From Bacteroidia bacterium (lineage in GTDB: Bacteria > Bacteroidota > Bacteroidia > UKL13-3): a DNA stretch of 45,679 nt. Positions within the stretch are counted from its first letter, which is position 1, and every line of letters begins with the position of its first letter. Position numbers and translations under genes: made by a program. Positions 35,159-43,202 of this stretch are shown here, one piece after another. Below the pieces are notes generated by a model that saw only the letters and a program-made list of their open reading frames with translations, was not told the DNA's origin and searched no databases. The stretch spans positions 124,617 through 170,295 of the forward strand of contig JAGPCK010000001.1 of the NCBI GenBank assembly GCA_018058135.1. The letters run 5' to 3'.

Positions 35159-36238
35159 TTATTTTTTTGAATTAATATGTTCGTGTGTGATTGTGCTCTT
35201 ATTAATATTTTGCATAGCACTAAATGTAAATTTCGTTGCTTCCTTAAAGACTTCCAACGATAATTCACTACTATCATACTTTTTTAATGTGGCGTATAAA
35301 TCAGAGTCAATCAGCTTTAATGTATCAGGGTCATCTTTGTAAAGAGCAATTTTTGAATTAAGAAGATCTATTGCTGAGTCTTGTTCTGCTTTTCTTCGCT
35401 TATTTTCCAATTCAATAAGTTTTTCCTGCTTTTCCAATTCAATAGTGTTTCCCCCCACTATTCTAATTTTTTCTAACTCAAATTTTAATTGATCAATTTT
35501 ATTTTGGCGTTCTTGTAACTCTTTTTGATGTTCAATTGTTGAAATCGCAGCTTCTTTCTCTACCTCCCTCTTCGCTTTTGCATTTATACTCTCGGCTTCA
35601 AATTTTTTTAATTCCACCTCTGCTAAACCAATTGCTATTGCAATATTCTCATATTTTTTCTTAGCTTCCTTATTCATCATATCAAAGGTTATATTTTGAA
35701 CCTCAACGATTGTGAATGACAGCGAATCAGTTGAATTATTCAATTCCATTATAGCCAAACTAAGTTCTTCGTACCCTTTACTATCAAAGCTTTCTATATA
35801 TTCAGATGTTTTACTTTTTATAAAATTGTCTAATGGTTTTTGAATTGCTATTTTTAGATTTTCAATTTCTTCATCACCATTTTTGATAATTAAAGCAAAT
35901 GAAGATGAATTTATAGCTTTGACTTTAATTCTTAAAGAAAGTAGGACACTATAGTAAAACCTATTTTCAGTTTTGTAATCATTCAAACTAAACTGTAAGG
36001 TTTTTGGTGTCATATCCACGGAAACAACTCTGTCATATTCCCTTCGATTGAGACCAAAAAAAGTCCAACCTAAATTTACTATTTGGTTCTTAGAATTTTC
36101 AACTTTCATCACCTCACTTTTAAAGAGATAGACAAGCCTGTTTTCCTGACTATTTGGTAACCTAAGAAAACTTTCAGGCTCGTAATAAGTAAGTAACTTA
36201 AGGCTTTTGTCGTAGTAGTCGCTGTTGTATGCCGCCAT
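35159..36238 (-). CDS. SPFH/Band-7-like coiled-coil protein, unknown
   Basis: The 359-residue protein has a beta-rich part (about 55-190). It resembles a stomatin/prohibitin (SPFH) domain: VVSVDMTPKTLQFSL, then alternating strands, then FTIVEVQNITFDMMNKEAKKKYENIAIAI leading into a long coiled coil (190-295, rich in AEAE-type charged heptads such as ELKKFEAESINAKAKREVEKE). The C-terminal 60 residues are helical. SPFH proteins usually oligomerise on membranes; here the usual N-terminal membrane hairpin is absent, and the next gene supplies membrane helices. This is a fold-level guess by eye. The gene has its own consensus promoter and is AT-rich. Confidence 0.6.
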   Translation of the reverse strand: MAAYNSDYYDKSLKLLTYYEPESFLRLPNSQENRLVYLFKSEVMKVENSKNQIVNLGWTFFGLNRREYDRVVSVDMTPKTLQFSLNDYKTENRFYYSVLLSLRIKVKAINSSSFALIIKNGDEEIENLKIAIQKPLDNFIKSKTSEYIESFDSKGYEELSLAIMELNNSTDSLSFTIVEVQNITFDMMNKEAKKKYENIAIAIGLAEVELKKFEAESINAKAKREVEKEAAISTIEHQKELQERQNKIDQLKFELEKIRIVGGNTIELEKQEKLIELENKRRKAEQDSAIDLLNSKIALYKDDPDTLKLIDSDLYATLKKYDSSELSLEVFKEATKFTFSAMQNINKSTITHEHINSKK

Positions 36239-36324
36239 AGTGCTTTATATTATAAAATTAGACCATCGGTTGACAATAGAAGGTACTTTCTTATCACGAT
36301 GCAACAAACTTTCTAATTGCTAAA

Positions 36325-36356
36325 CAAATATAGTTATAATGGTAGTTTGCTGCAAA
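36325..36356 (-). promoter_or_regulatory. Consensus promoter for the SPFH-like/membrane pair
   Basis: On the minus strand TTTG (36353-36356) is followed by 20 bases and TATATTTG (36325-36332), a full TTTG-N20-TAnnTTTG match. The predicted leader is about 80 bases. This makes the two-gene pair its own transcription unit. Confidence 0.75.
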
Positions 36357-36490
36357 TTCAATTGTTTTTGTTTTAATTTGGTAATTGTCCATGTGCATAG
36401 TTACTAGTTAAGAGATACAACACTGTCGAAATAAACAGCACTACCCACAAAGGGGAGTGCTTTTAGCTGGATCAGATCGTTAGTTGCTAC

Positions 36491-36534
36491 AAGCTACATG
36501 AAAGAAAAGCGTGGGCGTAACCTACGCTTATGTG
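36491..36534 (-). terminator. Terminator-like repeat R2
   Basis: On the minus strand AAGCGTAGG-TTACG-CCCACGCTT forms a nine-bp stem (one G-T pair) followed by TTTTCTTTC. It begins about 27 bases after the stop at 36557 and so would end the outer-membrane protein transcript. It is the partner copy of R1. Confidence 0.6.
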
Positions 36535-36556
36535 AAGACATACATTTCTATTTTGT

Positions 36557-37669
36557 TTATTTTCTTGACTGATTATTTACAATATTAATTCGTGTGGTTA
36601 TTCCTATTTTAAACTTTGACAATGCTCCTTTTGAATCGTCACTTTTGTCAACATTAAATGTATCTGCAAAATCAAATGTTAGGCCAGCAACTGGATTAAA
36701 AGCATTTTGGTTTTTCAAGAAATAAACTCCAAATCCCAGTTTTGTTTTTGGAGCATTTATTTTTGAAATATCTGTCCGACTATATGCCAAAAAAGCAACA
36801 TTTTCTAATTTATGAGGAACAAAATAGAGGTCGATGTTCAATGGATATACTGTAGTCTCTTTATACGAACCAGTATAAACTGTCTTTTTTGTAACAACTT
36901 TTCTTGTAGTTCCTGAAATACTATCTGCAACAATTTTAGTGTCTTCTTGTGTGCTTTCATTTAAATCATCGAAGTTGTTCGTAGTCTTTATACCAATTGT
37001 AGCACCTGCTAAGATTGTGTTATTTAATATTCTAGCATTCCAATAATTCAAGCCAACATTGATTTCTGTTCCTGTAAAATTTGTCTTCTCAATTTGTTTT
37101 GAAAATACAGAATCAGGTTGAAATAATTTGAAAGAAGAACCTTTGAATCCTCCAGTCGCAATTAGCCATAAATCGGAAGCAGGTTTAGTATTATTGTCAA
37201 GAATGTCCTGAATTTCTTGTGCTGTCTTTTTCCCAGCAAGCAGAGTTGTCCAGTCCGTTTTATTCTTAAATAACCGAAAGCCTAAACGTAAGTTTGCTTC
37301 TCCACCAGAAACAACATCTCCACTAGAGAATAAGTTTGTTACACTATTTTTAATTTCACCAGAACCTGAGACACCAATAAAAAAATCAGTAAATTTTTCT
37401 GAATGAAAATAGCTGTAATGATTTAATTCTAATTTCTTGTCAGTAGTAGTAAACTTAATGACTCCTAAGTTAAACGAAACTTCTTCTACCTTAGGCTTAT
37501 TCTCTGAAGAATCCATTTTGGTTTCTTTAAATCCGGGATTTAACTGTATGGCAGAAATACCCCTTGTGTCGGTAATAATGTTTTGTCCATAAGCAAAGCA
37601 GCTTACAAACATTAGAGAGAGTTTAATTATAAACTTCTTACAATGCAATTTCCTGATTGAACTGTCCAT
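36557..37669 (-). CDS. Putative outer-membrane beta-barrel protein
   Basis: The 370-residue protein starts at an ATG at 37669 with a signal peptide ending FVSCFAYG before Q, then a linker (about 30-60) and a barrel-like series of amphipathic strands such as DFFIGVSGSGEIKNSV, EANLRLGFRLFKNKTDW, NVGLNYWNARILNNTILAGAT and FNPVAGLTFDF. The ending KFKIGITTRINIVNN fits a terminal strand followed by a short tail. It overlaps the small gene upstream by 32 bases, so they are coupled. No known family is recognised. Its place in an AT-rich accessory block suggests transfer, and a surface or transport role is only a guess. Confidence 0.65.
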   Translation of the reverse strand: MDSSIRKLHCKKFIIKLSLMFVSCFAYGQNIITDTRGISAIQLNPGFKETKMDSSENKPKVEEVSFNLGVIKFTTTDKKLELNHYSYFHSEKFTDFFIGVSGSGEIKNSVTNLFSSGDVVSGGEANLRLGFRLFKNKTDWTTLLAGKKTAQEIQDILDNNTKPASDLWLIATGGFKGSSFKLFQPDSVFSKQIEKTNFTGTEINVGLNYWNARILNNTILAGATIGIKTTNNFDDLNESTQEDTKIVADSISGTTRKVVTKKTVYTGSYKETTVYPLNIDLYFVPHKLENVAFLAYSRTDISKINAPKTKLGFGVYFLKNQNAFNPVAGLTFDFADTFNVDKSDDSKGALSKFKIGITTRINIVNNQSRK

Positions 37670-37949
37670 ATCCGTTGCGATTAAATGGTTTATATAAATT
37701 AAAACTACCTTTTTCAACTCCATTCACTAATACTGTCATTTTTGAGTTAGTACCAGGGTTTCCAATAGCAATGATAATAATATCTAAGTCATTGTCACTG
37801 TTGATTGGAAAGTTGTTAAACTTACCAACCCACTCGCCATTTTTAAATGTAAAGTGCGTTTTGGGATTCAAATTCTTTTCTTCAAGAGAGCAAAATTCAA
37901 GTCGTCTTGAGATACTGTCAATTTTGATTTCAATGTTGATTGTTATCAT
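37638..37949 (-). CDS. Small beta-rich protein, unknown
   Basis: The 103-residue product has no signal peptide and reads as beta strands: MITINIEIKID, FTFKNGEWVGKFNNFP, LDIIIIAIGNPGTNSKMTVLVNGVEKGSF. The ending FNRNGYGQFNQEIAL is polar and Asn-rich. It resembles a small beta-sandwich (C2-like or lectin-like size), but no family is recognised. Its stop lies 32 bases inside the next gene, so the two are coupled. It may be a cytoplasmic partner or immunity-like factor of the membrane protein; that is inference only. Confidence 0.6.
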   Translation of the reverse strand: MITINIEIKIDSISRRLEFCSLEEKNLNPKTHFTFKNGEWVGKFNNFPINSDNDLDIIIIAIGNPGTNSKMTVLVNGVEKGSFNLYKPFNRNGYGQFNQEIAL

Positions 37950-38104
37950 ATTTATTTCTGTTTAATTGGCTTATAACAATTTGGGAGGAATGGTGGTTGT
38001 TTTAGCCCTAAACTTTATTCGGAGAACAGAACTAACACCTTGTACAAATGTGTCTATGAAGTGGCCTGCTATCTTAAACCCCTCGCTAGCAGCTGCCATA
38101 ATTG

Positions 38105-39553
38105 TCAATAAACACGAATTCTAAATTTTCTAGCAAACCCAAAATGGACTATCATTTTTTGATCATAATTAAAAGGTAAATTATGGTCCTTATACTTAAA
38201 GAACCATCTATTTGTATTACTAAGTGTCCCGATTAGACCGAAATTAAAAAGTAGCTCTAATATGTCTTCATGTTTTTTGTTCTGGTTTTTTAAATAAACA
38301 GATATTTGAGTGTCCTTATCAAATTCGCTTTTTATTTCGTCAAGACTAAAAATGCCTTTATTTAATTTGATTATTGATTGCGTGGCCTCTTGCCAAACTC
38401 CAAGATGACTTTGTATTTCGTCCCTAAACTCTTTGTAAAACCATTCAGAATAATCAATTTCAGCACTACGTACAGCTTGAAAGTTTATCCTTCCGTTATG
38501 TCTTAACCGACTACAATACTTCATAAACTTAACCAAATCTCTAGGTCGCTCAAATGTGCGATTGTAAATGAAGTCCCACAAGCTTCTTACTTTTTCAGGA
38601 AGTTGTGTATCGTCATTTACAGAAATACACTCCCAAGCAGAATTAGGATTTTTTACTTTTATTGATGCATTTATACGCGCATTTATTAGATCATAAATTG
38701 AGTAAGTTGATTTATATTCTTTAGTCCATTTAAGATTAATTATATAATCGTCAAGTTTATTAAGGTCATTATCTTCAAGATTGTTAAATATATCTGACCG
38801 AAGTGCAAGAACAGGTCTAAAATAAAGAAAATCTTTTAGATCAAGATAAGTGTTTTCTACGGCTCTAAACAAGGCTAATAGTAATAGATTGAGCCCTTTG
38901 TCATTTGAAGAGTATCCTTCATCGAGTTCATCAAATAATAAGTAATACTTACATTTTGTATTTATTGATTTAATAAATGTTGTTAAAATTTCTGTCGCTT
39001 TTTGGTAATGAACTGAAGTAATTATTTCACTCGAAGTATTTGAAGAATCCTCAATTCCAACCCATTTGGATAATACACTTACTTTATTTTCCCTACTCTC
39101 TAAACTTTTTAGAGTTTCAGTAAAACCGAGATCTGATGGAAAATTTATTATGATAAATTGTTTTAGATCTGTTATGCTTTCTGATGGGGTTGCCTGTTCA
39201 TCACGTATTATTAGTTTGCAAACTTCTGTTAATATTAAAAAGGTCCAAATTGGAACAAACTGAGATTTATCTCCTAGAGAACGGTCTTTCAGTCCTCTTA
39301 AAGTTTGAATTGGGAAATTTTTTAAAGACAAGTATTTATAAGAACAATCATATTGGCTCGAAACTTCATTTGTCAACTGTTCAATTATTGCAGTCTTTCC
39401 TGTTCCTTTTCTACCAATGACATATCTATATTTACCATTTTTTAGATCGTCATATTCTGGAATTTTTAAAAAATATTTGCCAAGTTGTGTATCTCCCTTA
39501 GCTTCGTCAGGCCCCCAGTTTACAGCCCAAAAATTTTCTTGTATTTCTTCCAT
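38105..39553 (-). CDS. P-loop ATPase, Sll1717-like
   Basis: The 482-residue protein begins MEEIQENFWAVNWGPDEAKGD, the opening of the Sll1717-like P-loop ATPase family. Walker A is GRKGTGKT (47-54) and Walker B is YYLLFDELDEGYS with Asp208-Glu209 and Asp211-Glu212. RPVLALRSDIFNNL looks like a sensor region, and FERPRDLVKFMKYCSRL resembles the lid/winged-helix zone of STAND/AAA-type ATPases. These proteins are commonly found in defence islands, but a function is not established. It is a single gene with a 155-bp gap to the small beta-rich gene and 239 bp upstream without a clear promoter. It probably acts with a partner not yet identified. Confidence 0.78.
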   Translation of the reverse strand: MEEIQENFWAVNWGPDEAKGDTQLGKYFLKIPEYDDLKNGKYRYVIGRKGTGKTAIIEQLTNEVSSQYDCSYKYLSLKNFPIQTLRGLKDRSLGDKSQFVPIWTFLILTEVCKLIIRDEQATPSESITDLKQFIIINFPSDLGFTETLKSLESRENKVSVLSKWVGIEDSSNTSSEIITSVHYQKATEILTTFIKSINTKCKYYLLFDELDEGYSSNDKGLNLLLLALFRAVENTYLDLKDFLYFRPVLALRSDIFNNLEDNDLNKLDDYIINLKWTKEYKSTYSIYDLINARINASIKVKNPNSAWECISVNDDTQLPEKVRSLWDFIYNRTFERPRDLVKFMKYCSRLRHNGRINFQAVRSAEIDYSEWFYKEFRDEIQSHLGVWQEATQSIIKLNKGIFSLDEIKSEFDKDTQISVYLKNQNKKHEDILELLFNFGLIGTLSNTNRWFFKYKDHNLPFNYDQKMIVHFGFARKFRIRVY

Positions 39554-39736
39554 ACTTAATTGAAATGTTTGTTAATAATAATTCTGTTAAAAGTAGCCAT
39601 CACTCCACTACCCCACCCACTTCAATCTAATCTTAGTTTGCGCAATAAGAATACGCAGCAGTTTTAAACGAAAGCTAAAGTACCATTGCGGCATGCGGGG
39701 GTGTTCTATGTGTTCACTTATCATATTTAAAACAAA

Positions 39737-39782
39737 CACCTGCTCCCCGTGTGCATGCTTTCAAACCACACAGGGGCAGGTG
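39737..39782 (-). terminator. Intrinsic terminator after the haem-motif lipoprotein gene
   Basis: On the minus strand CACCTGC plus CCC and GTGTG pair with CACACGGGGAGCAGGTG (one bulge) and are followed by TTTGTTTT. It lies 10 bases past the stop at 39793. The rest of the 39554-39736 gap shows nothing else recognisable. Confidence 0.8.
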
Positions 39783-39792
39783 ATGAGTGGAT

Positions 39793-41319
39793 TTATTTTT
39801 TAGGTTGTTTGTTTTGCTGTACTCCGTTCAATAAATCACTGAAAATATGGCTAAGGCCAAAGGGTGTCTTTGGGTCCAGTGTATTTCCGTGGCAGGTAAA
39901 ACAGGTGTTGGTGGCAGGTTGCCCGTTGATGTTGGCTGTAGGGGTAAGTTGGAAATCAGTTTCCATGGTGCTGTTGGCCAAACTGCTGGTGCCTATGGCT
40001 GCGCCCGGTGCTGTACTTCCCGATACGGTAGGGTTGTATACATTTCCGTTTGGTACAGCTCCATTCATTGTCCATGTGGAACCAATAAAGATGTAGTTTT
40101 TACGTACATCATTTCCCACCAGTTTATTAAGTACTGAATTGTTGATGGCTATCACTTCACTGTTGGCCGCTGCGGGTGATGAATCCTGCTGATTGGGTTG
40201 CACATCATAGGCACTTCCCCAAGGGAGTACACGAATGGTGTTGCTGGGTTGGATACTGTCGGTTGCTGCGGTAATCTCATTGCCCGAAAAGCTGGCATAA
40301 CTCTGGTTGGCCTCAGCAATATTAGTGTTCTGTGCATTTTGGTTAAAGAGCCACTGTCCTGTGCTGTCGGGTGCCACTGTAACTGTTTTTCCGGTAGTGT
40401 CGATGTATTGGTAGCTGCTGTTTGGCGTGTTTGACCGGTGCTCAAAGGTTGACCAAATCATTTCAGGGTGACCGTTGGCACTGCCTACAATGTGCATACC
40501 AACCAGAGCCAGTGTAGCAAAGGTGTCACCAGTAAGTATCCACTCACTAGCACTTTTTTTATCGTACTTTGGAATAATAGCATCTATGGTAATGTAGTCG
40601 TTCTTGTTCATTGTCCCTTCTAATTTTACCCAAGAAGTTTTTAATTCCATGGCCAACAGGTTGGGGTTGCTTATGGAAATACTGTTTAGTTTGGCAAATG
40701 AATCAATTGAATTTATTTGTTGTTGTGTGGTAGGAAATCTTGTAACACTTTGGGGCGATTGAGCAGCCATATATAACATAGCTGCATACACATCATTCAC
40801 CATGGTAATGTAGTACACCAGGTTACCGTTTCTGTCTAACAAAACATTGTCAGCGTTTGCTTGACCTTCTTCTGTTTCTATTTTCGCTATATTAACAAAC
40901 GCTTTGATTTTAGAACCCTGCCCGTGAGGTATTAACTGACGCTCTCCGTTACTGGATGGTGTTACGGTATAAAATACCGGAGACTCCAGCGTGGTGCCAT
41001 TGAGCGTATCAGAAGTAAGCCACAAAAACATTTGTTCTGACCAAGCATAAAAAGAACAATTGTTTTGGGGGTTAAACGATAGACTACTCGGTGCGAATAC
41101 ATGACCGTTTTCAGTTACTTTACCACCACTGAACCACGAGGCAAAAGTGACACTGTCAACACTACAGGTATTAATCACATCTTGTGGCAACTGTGTTTGC
41201 TGCAAAGGGATTGGATCTGCAGTATTGTTTTGGGTTGATTTACCCGGGCCGCAATTGTAAAAAACTACTGTGACCAAACATAATGTAAACAGGAAAATGG
41301 GAATTGATTTAATTTTCAT
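39793..41319 (-). CDS. Lipoprotein with one C-terminal haem-c motif
   Basis: The 508-residue protein has an N-terminal membrane segment and a lipobox-like FYNC with Cys23 as the lipidation candidate. The long middle has no recognised domain, though it contains FASWFSGGKVTENG, NNCSFYAWSEQMFLWL and THEHRS-like polar stretches with a histidine-rich GMHIVGSANGHPEMIW. A single CXXCH haem-c attachment motif, CFTCH, is at 473-477 near the C-terminus, after a likely flexible region. A c-type haem protein facing the periplasm or surface is probable. The upstream gap has no TAnnTTTG box but has a remarkable dyad array. It is followed by a clear terminator, so it is a single-gene unit. Confidence 0.75.
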   Translation of the reverse strand: MKIKSIPIFLFTLCLVTVVFYNCGPGKSTQNNTADPIPLQQTQLPQDVINTCSVDSVTFASWFSGGKVTENGHVFAPSSLSFNPQNNCSFYAWSEQMFLWLTSDTLNGTTLESPVFYTVTPSSNGERQLIPHGQGSKIKAFVNIAKIETEEGQANADNVLLDRNGNLVYYITMVNDVYAAMLYMAAQSPQSVTRFPTTQQQINSIDSFAKLNSISISNPNLLAMELKTSWVKLEGTMNKNDYITIDAIIPKYDKKSASEWILTGDTFATLALVGMHIVGSANGHPEMIWSTFEHRSNTPNSSYQYIDTTGKTVTVAPDSTGQWLFNQNAQNTNIAEANQSYASFSGNEITAATDSIQPSNTIRVLPWGSAYDVQPNQQDSSPAAANSEVIAINNSVLNKLVGNDVRKNYIFIGSTWTMNGAVPNGNVYNPTVSGSTAPGAAIGTSSLANSTMETDFQLTPTANINGQPATNTCFTCHGNTLDPKTPFGLSHIFSDLLNGVQQNKQPKK

Positions 41320-41323
41320 AAGT

Positions 41324-41352
41324 GTTAGTTTTAATTTTTTAGTAAAACTAAC
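41324..41352 (-). promoter_or_regulatory. 10-bp perfect hairpin just before the lipoprotein start
   Basis: GTTAGTTTTA (41324-41333) and TAAAACTAAC (41343-41352) are a perfect inverted repeat with a nine-base spacer. The stem ends only four bases before the ATG at 41319, so if transcribed it would sit over the ribosome binding zone. Confidence 0.55.
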
Positions 41353-41375
41353 TTGAATGAAGGGGTATGTGCAAT

Positions 41376-41432
41376 AGGGGAAACCCTAAATATGCTTAGG
41401 GAAAACCCTAAATTTTTTTAAGGGTTTTCCCT
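41376..41432 (-). promoter_or_regulatory. Array of three AGGG-N4-CCCT dyads
   Basis: AGGGGAAACCCT (41376-41387), AGGGAAAACCCT (41398-41409) and AGGGTTTTCCCT (41421-41432) share the form AGGG-N4-CCCT. Their centres are 22 and 23 bases apart, about two helical turns, so all face one side of the helix. The last two also pair as a 15-bp stem (41395-41409 with 41421-41435). The array lies 56-113 bases before the lipoprotein ATG and 52 bases past the Omp85-type gene stop at 41488. It reads as a set of operators for a dimeric regulator, possibly an activator since no standard promoter is seen. Confidence 0.65.
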
Positions 41433-41487
41433 AAGGGGTTAGCTAACATACTGTTCAGTTAGCACTGCTAATAATGTGTCAACAACC

Positions 41488-42543
41488 TCAGAACGATTCT
41501 CCGAAAGACACATAGAATCCGCTGTTGGGGTAATTGCCCAAAGCATAGTCAAATCGCAAATTGGTGTTTTCTTTTTTATCTACTTTAAAACGTATGCCTA
41601 CACCATAGTTGTACCTGAGGTGTTGAAACATTAACACGTTTTGCGCAGAATACAACGCAGATAAACCGCCCAGTGTGGCCAACCCCAACCGGCCCACTAC
41701 CGGCAACCTGAATTCGGTTTGCCAAGCACACAAATTATTGTCGCGGTACCTGCCGAAATAATATCCCCTTACCAACTTATCTCCTCCTAAAAAAGCATAG
41801 TCATAAAATGGAGGGGTTCCCACACTCCAATCGTTGATGAGTCGGTTGGCCCAGGTAAATTTGTTGTTCCAGGTTTTATAGTACCGTACATCCAAAGTAA
41901 ACTCCCAGTAGTTGCTTTGCGACATGTTGTACGAGCTGTTGCCGTACACATACATACCACTGCTTGGGGTAAGCAATTTGTTGCGGGTATCTTTTAACAC
42001 CGTACACCCCAAACCAAGTGTGGAAGAAGCGCCCAACTCCGGGTAGTTGATATTAACCGTGCTTGTATTAACACGCGAGTAGTTGATGTATTTAAAATTT
42101 AAGCCGCTGAATATTTTTTTTCCGGTTCTTTTAAGCACGGCTGTTTCTATAACAAAACGATTGCTGTTAAATACCAATTTATTGGCCTCGGGTGTAGCCG
42201 GGCCAATGCCATAATACAAATCAGGGAATTTTGAATAGTGAATAAGCCCTTTGGTAAACCATTTTTCGTGTTTGGAAAAATAATTCCAACCGGCTTCCAA
42301 AATCAATTGTTTGTTCCAGGTGTAGTTAAACTCCACCTCGGCATTGGAAGTTCGGGTAGCTGAATCGTTGTGAATATTAAAGGTAAATAAAGTAACCGCG
42401 CCCACGTATGTTCTGGTTTCAGGTGAATAACCAATGGTGGGCACAGGTAGTATTTTTAACGAGCGGGTGTGGCTGGTATCCTGAGAAAAAACAAAAGAGA
42501 TGCAACACAAACAAATAAAGCTGAGTAAAACAACTTTATGCAT
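41488..42543 (-). CDS. Omp85/BamA-type outer-membrane barrel protein
   Basis: The 351-residue protein has a signal peptide (MHKVVLLSFICLCCISFVFS, cleavage before QD) and a barrel domain of the surface-antigen/Omp85 kind. LGGDKLVRGYYFGRYRDNN matches the VRGY loop motif inside BamA-type barrels, and the C-terminus FYVSFGESF ends in a Phe as expected. No POTRA domain is seen, so it is a short barrel-only form. Its start overlaps the VTT-domain gene by eight bases. Related short proteins occur in Bacteroidota; a role in lipid or protein transport is not proven. Confidence 0.85.
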   Translation of the reverse strand: MHKVVLLSFICLCCISFVFSQDTSHTRSLKILPVPTIGYSPETRTYVGAVTLFTFNIHNDSATRTSNAEVEFNYTWNKQLILEAGWNYFSKHEKWFTKGLIHYSKFPDLYYGIGPATPEANKLVFNSNRFVIETAVLKRTGKKIFSGLNFKYINYSRVNTSTVNINYPELGASSTLGLGCTVLKDTRNKLLTPSSGMYVYGNSSYNMSQSNYWEFTLDVRYYKTWNNKFTWANRLINDWSVGTPPFYDYAFLGGDKLVRGYYFGRYRDNNLCAWQTEFRLPVVGRLGLATLGGLSALYSAQNVLMFQHLRYNYGVGIRFKVDKKENTNLRFDYALGNYPNSGFYVSFGESF

Positions 42544-43171
42544 GGTTCACGTTACTGTGTGCTGATTTCAGAAAATAGTTTTTACCAAAATACCAAAAAG
42601 CGGCTGATACCAGCAGAGACAAACCAAAAGATAGTATAAAGTTGTGACTGTCATATCCAGCGTTACCGAAAGAGGCATACAACACACACAAGGGAAGGTA
42701 GCCGACTACATTCATGAGCACATACTGTTTAAGCGGCATTTTGTTGTATCCGCACACCACACAAATACTTTCTGACAATACCGGAATACCGCGGGTAATT
42801 AAAATAGCCATAGCACCATACTTATGTAAAAAAGCATTGGCCCGTTCTTCTTTTTTTGCCTTTAACCCCATTGAGGTAAATTGGCCCAGGTAATAACCTA
42901 TAAGTGATCCTATCAACAAGGCCGTAAAAGAAACCGATGCACCGGCCACTATGCCCAACACATAACCATTCATGTACATCACTATGCTGGACGGAACCGG
43001 CAATAAAATATCTGCGGTGAGAATCAGAAAACTTACTACTGCAAACCGCCATTGATAATGCTCCAGGTTCAAAAGCAAGGTAGTGAATTGTACTTCTAAA
43101 CTATCGTAGGCAATAAACAGAATAATCACCAGCAGCAGTGAAACGGTAAAAGGGTACACTATACTTTTCAT
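42536..43171 (-). CDS. VTT-domain (TVP38/TMEM64, DedA-like) membrane protein
   Basis: The 211-residue inner-membrane protein has about five or six hydrophobic segments. The core PVPSSIVMYMNGYVLGIVAGASVSFTALLIGSLIGYYLGQ and the later AILITRGIPVLSESICVVCGYNKMP contain the re-entrant-loop motifs of VTT/DedA proteins (the basic and glycine-rich RGIP region). Members act in lipid flipping and envelope homeostasis; no substrate is known here. The stop overlaps the barrel gene start by eight bases, so the two are one unit, pairing an inner-membrane lipid-type transporter with an outer-membrane barrel. Confidence 0.85.
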   Translation of the reverse strand: MKSIVYPFTVSLLLVIILFIAYDSLEVQFTTLLLNLEHYQWRFAVVSFLILTADILLPVPSSIVMYMNGYVLGIVAGASVSFTALLIGSLIGYYLGQFTSMGLKAKKEERANAFLHKYGAMAILITRGIPVLSESICVVCGYNKMPLKQYVLMNVVGYLPLCVLYASFGNAGYDSHNFILSFGLSLLVSAAFWYFGKNYFLKSAHSNVNHA

Positions 43172-43202
43172 ACAATTATTCTCAGTGAGGTTGTGTTAAC
43201 TT

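Larger units (their letters stand above)
36239..36556. other. 318-bp gene-free gap with promoter and terminator-like repeat
   Basis: The gap holds the promoter at 36325-36356 reading into the SPFH-like gene, and the R2 terminator-like repeat at 36491-36534 closing the outer-membrane protein gene upstream. No coding frame or RNA gene is seen in it. Confidence 0.6.
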
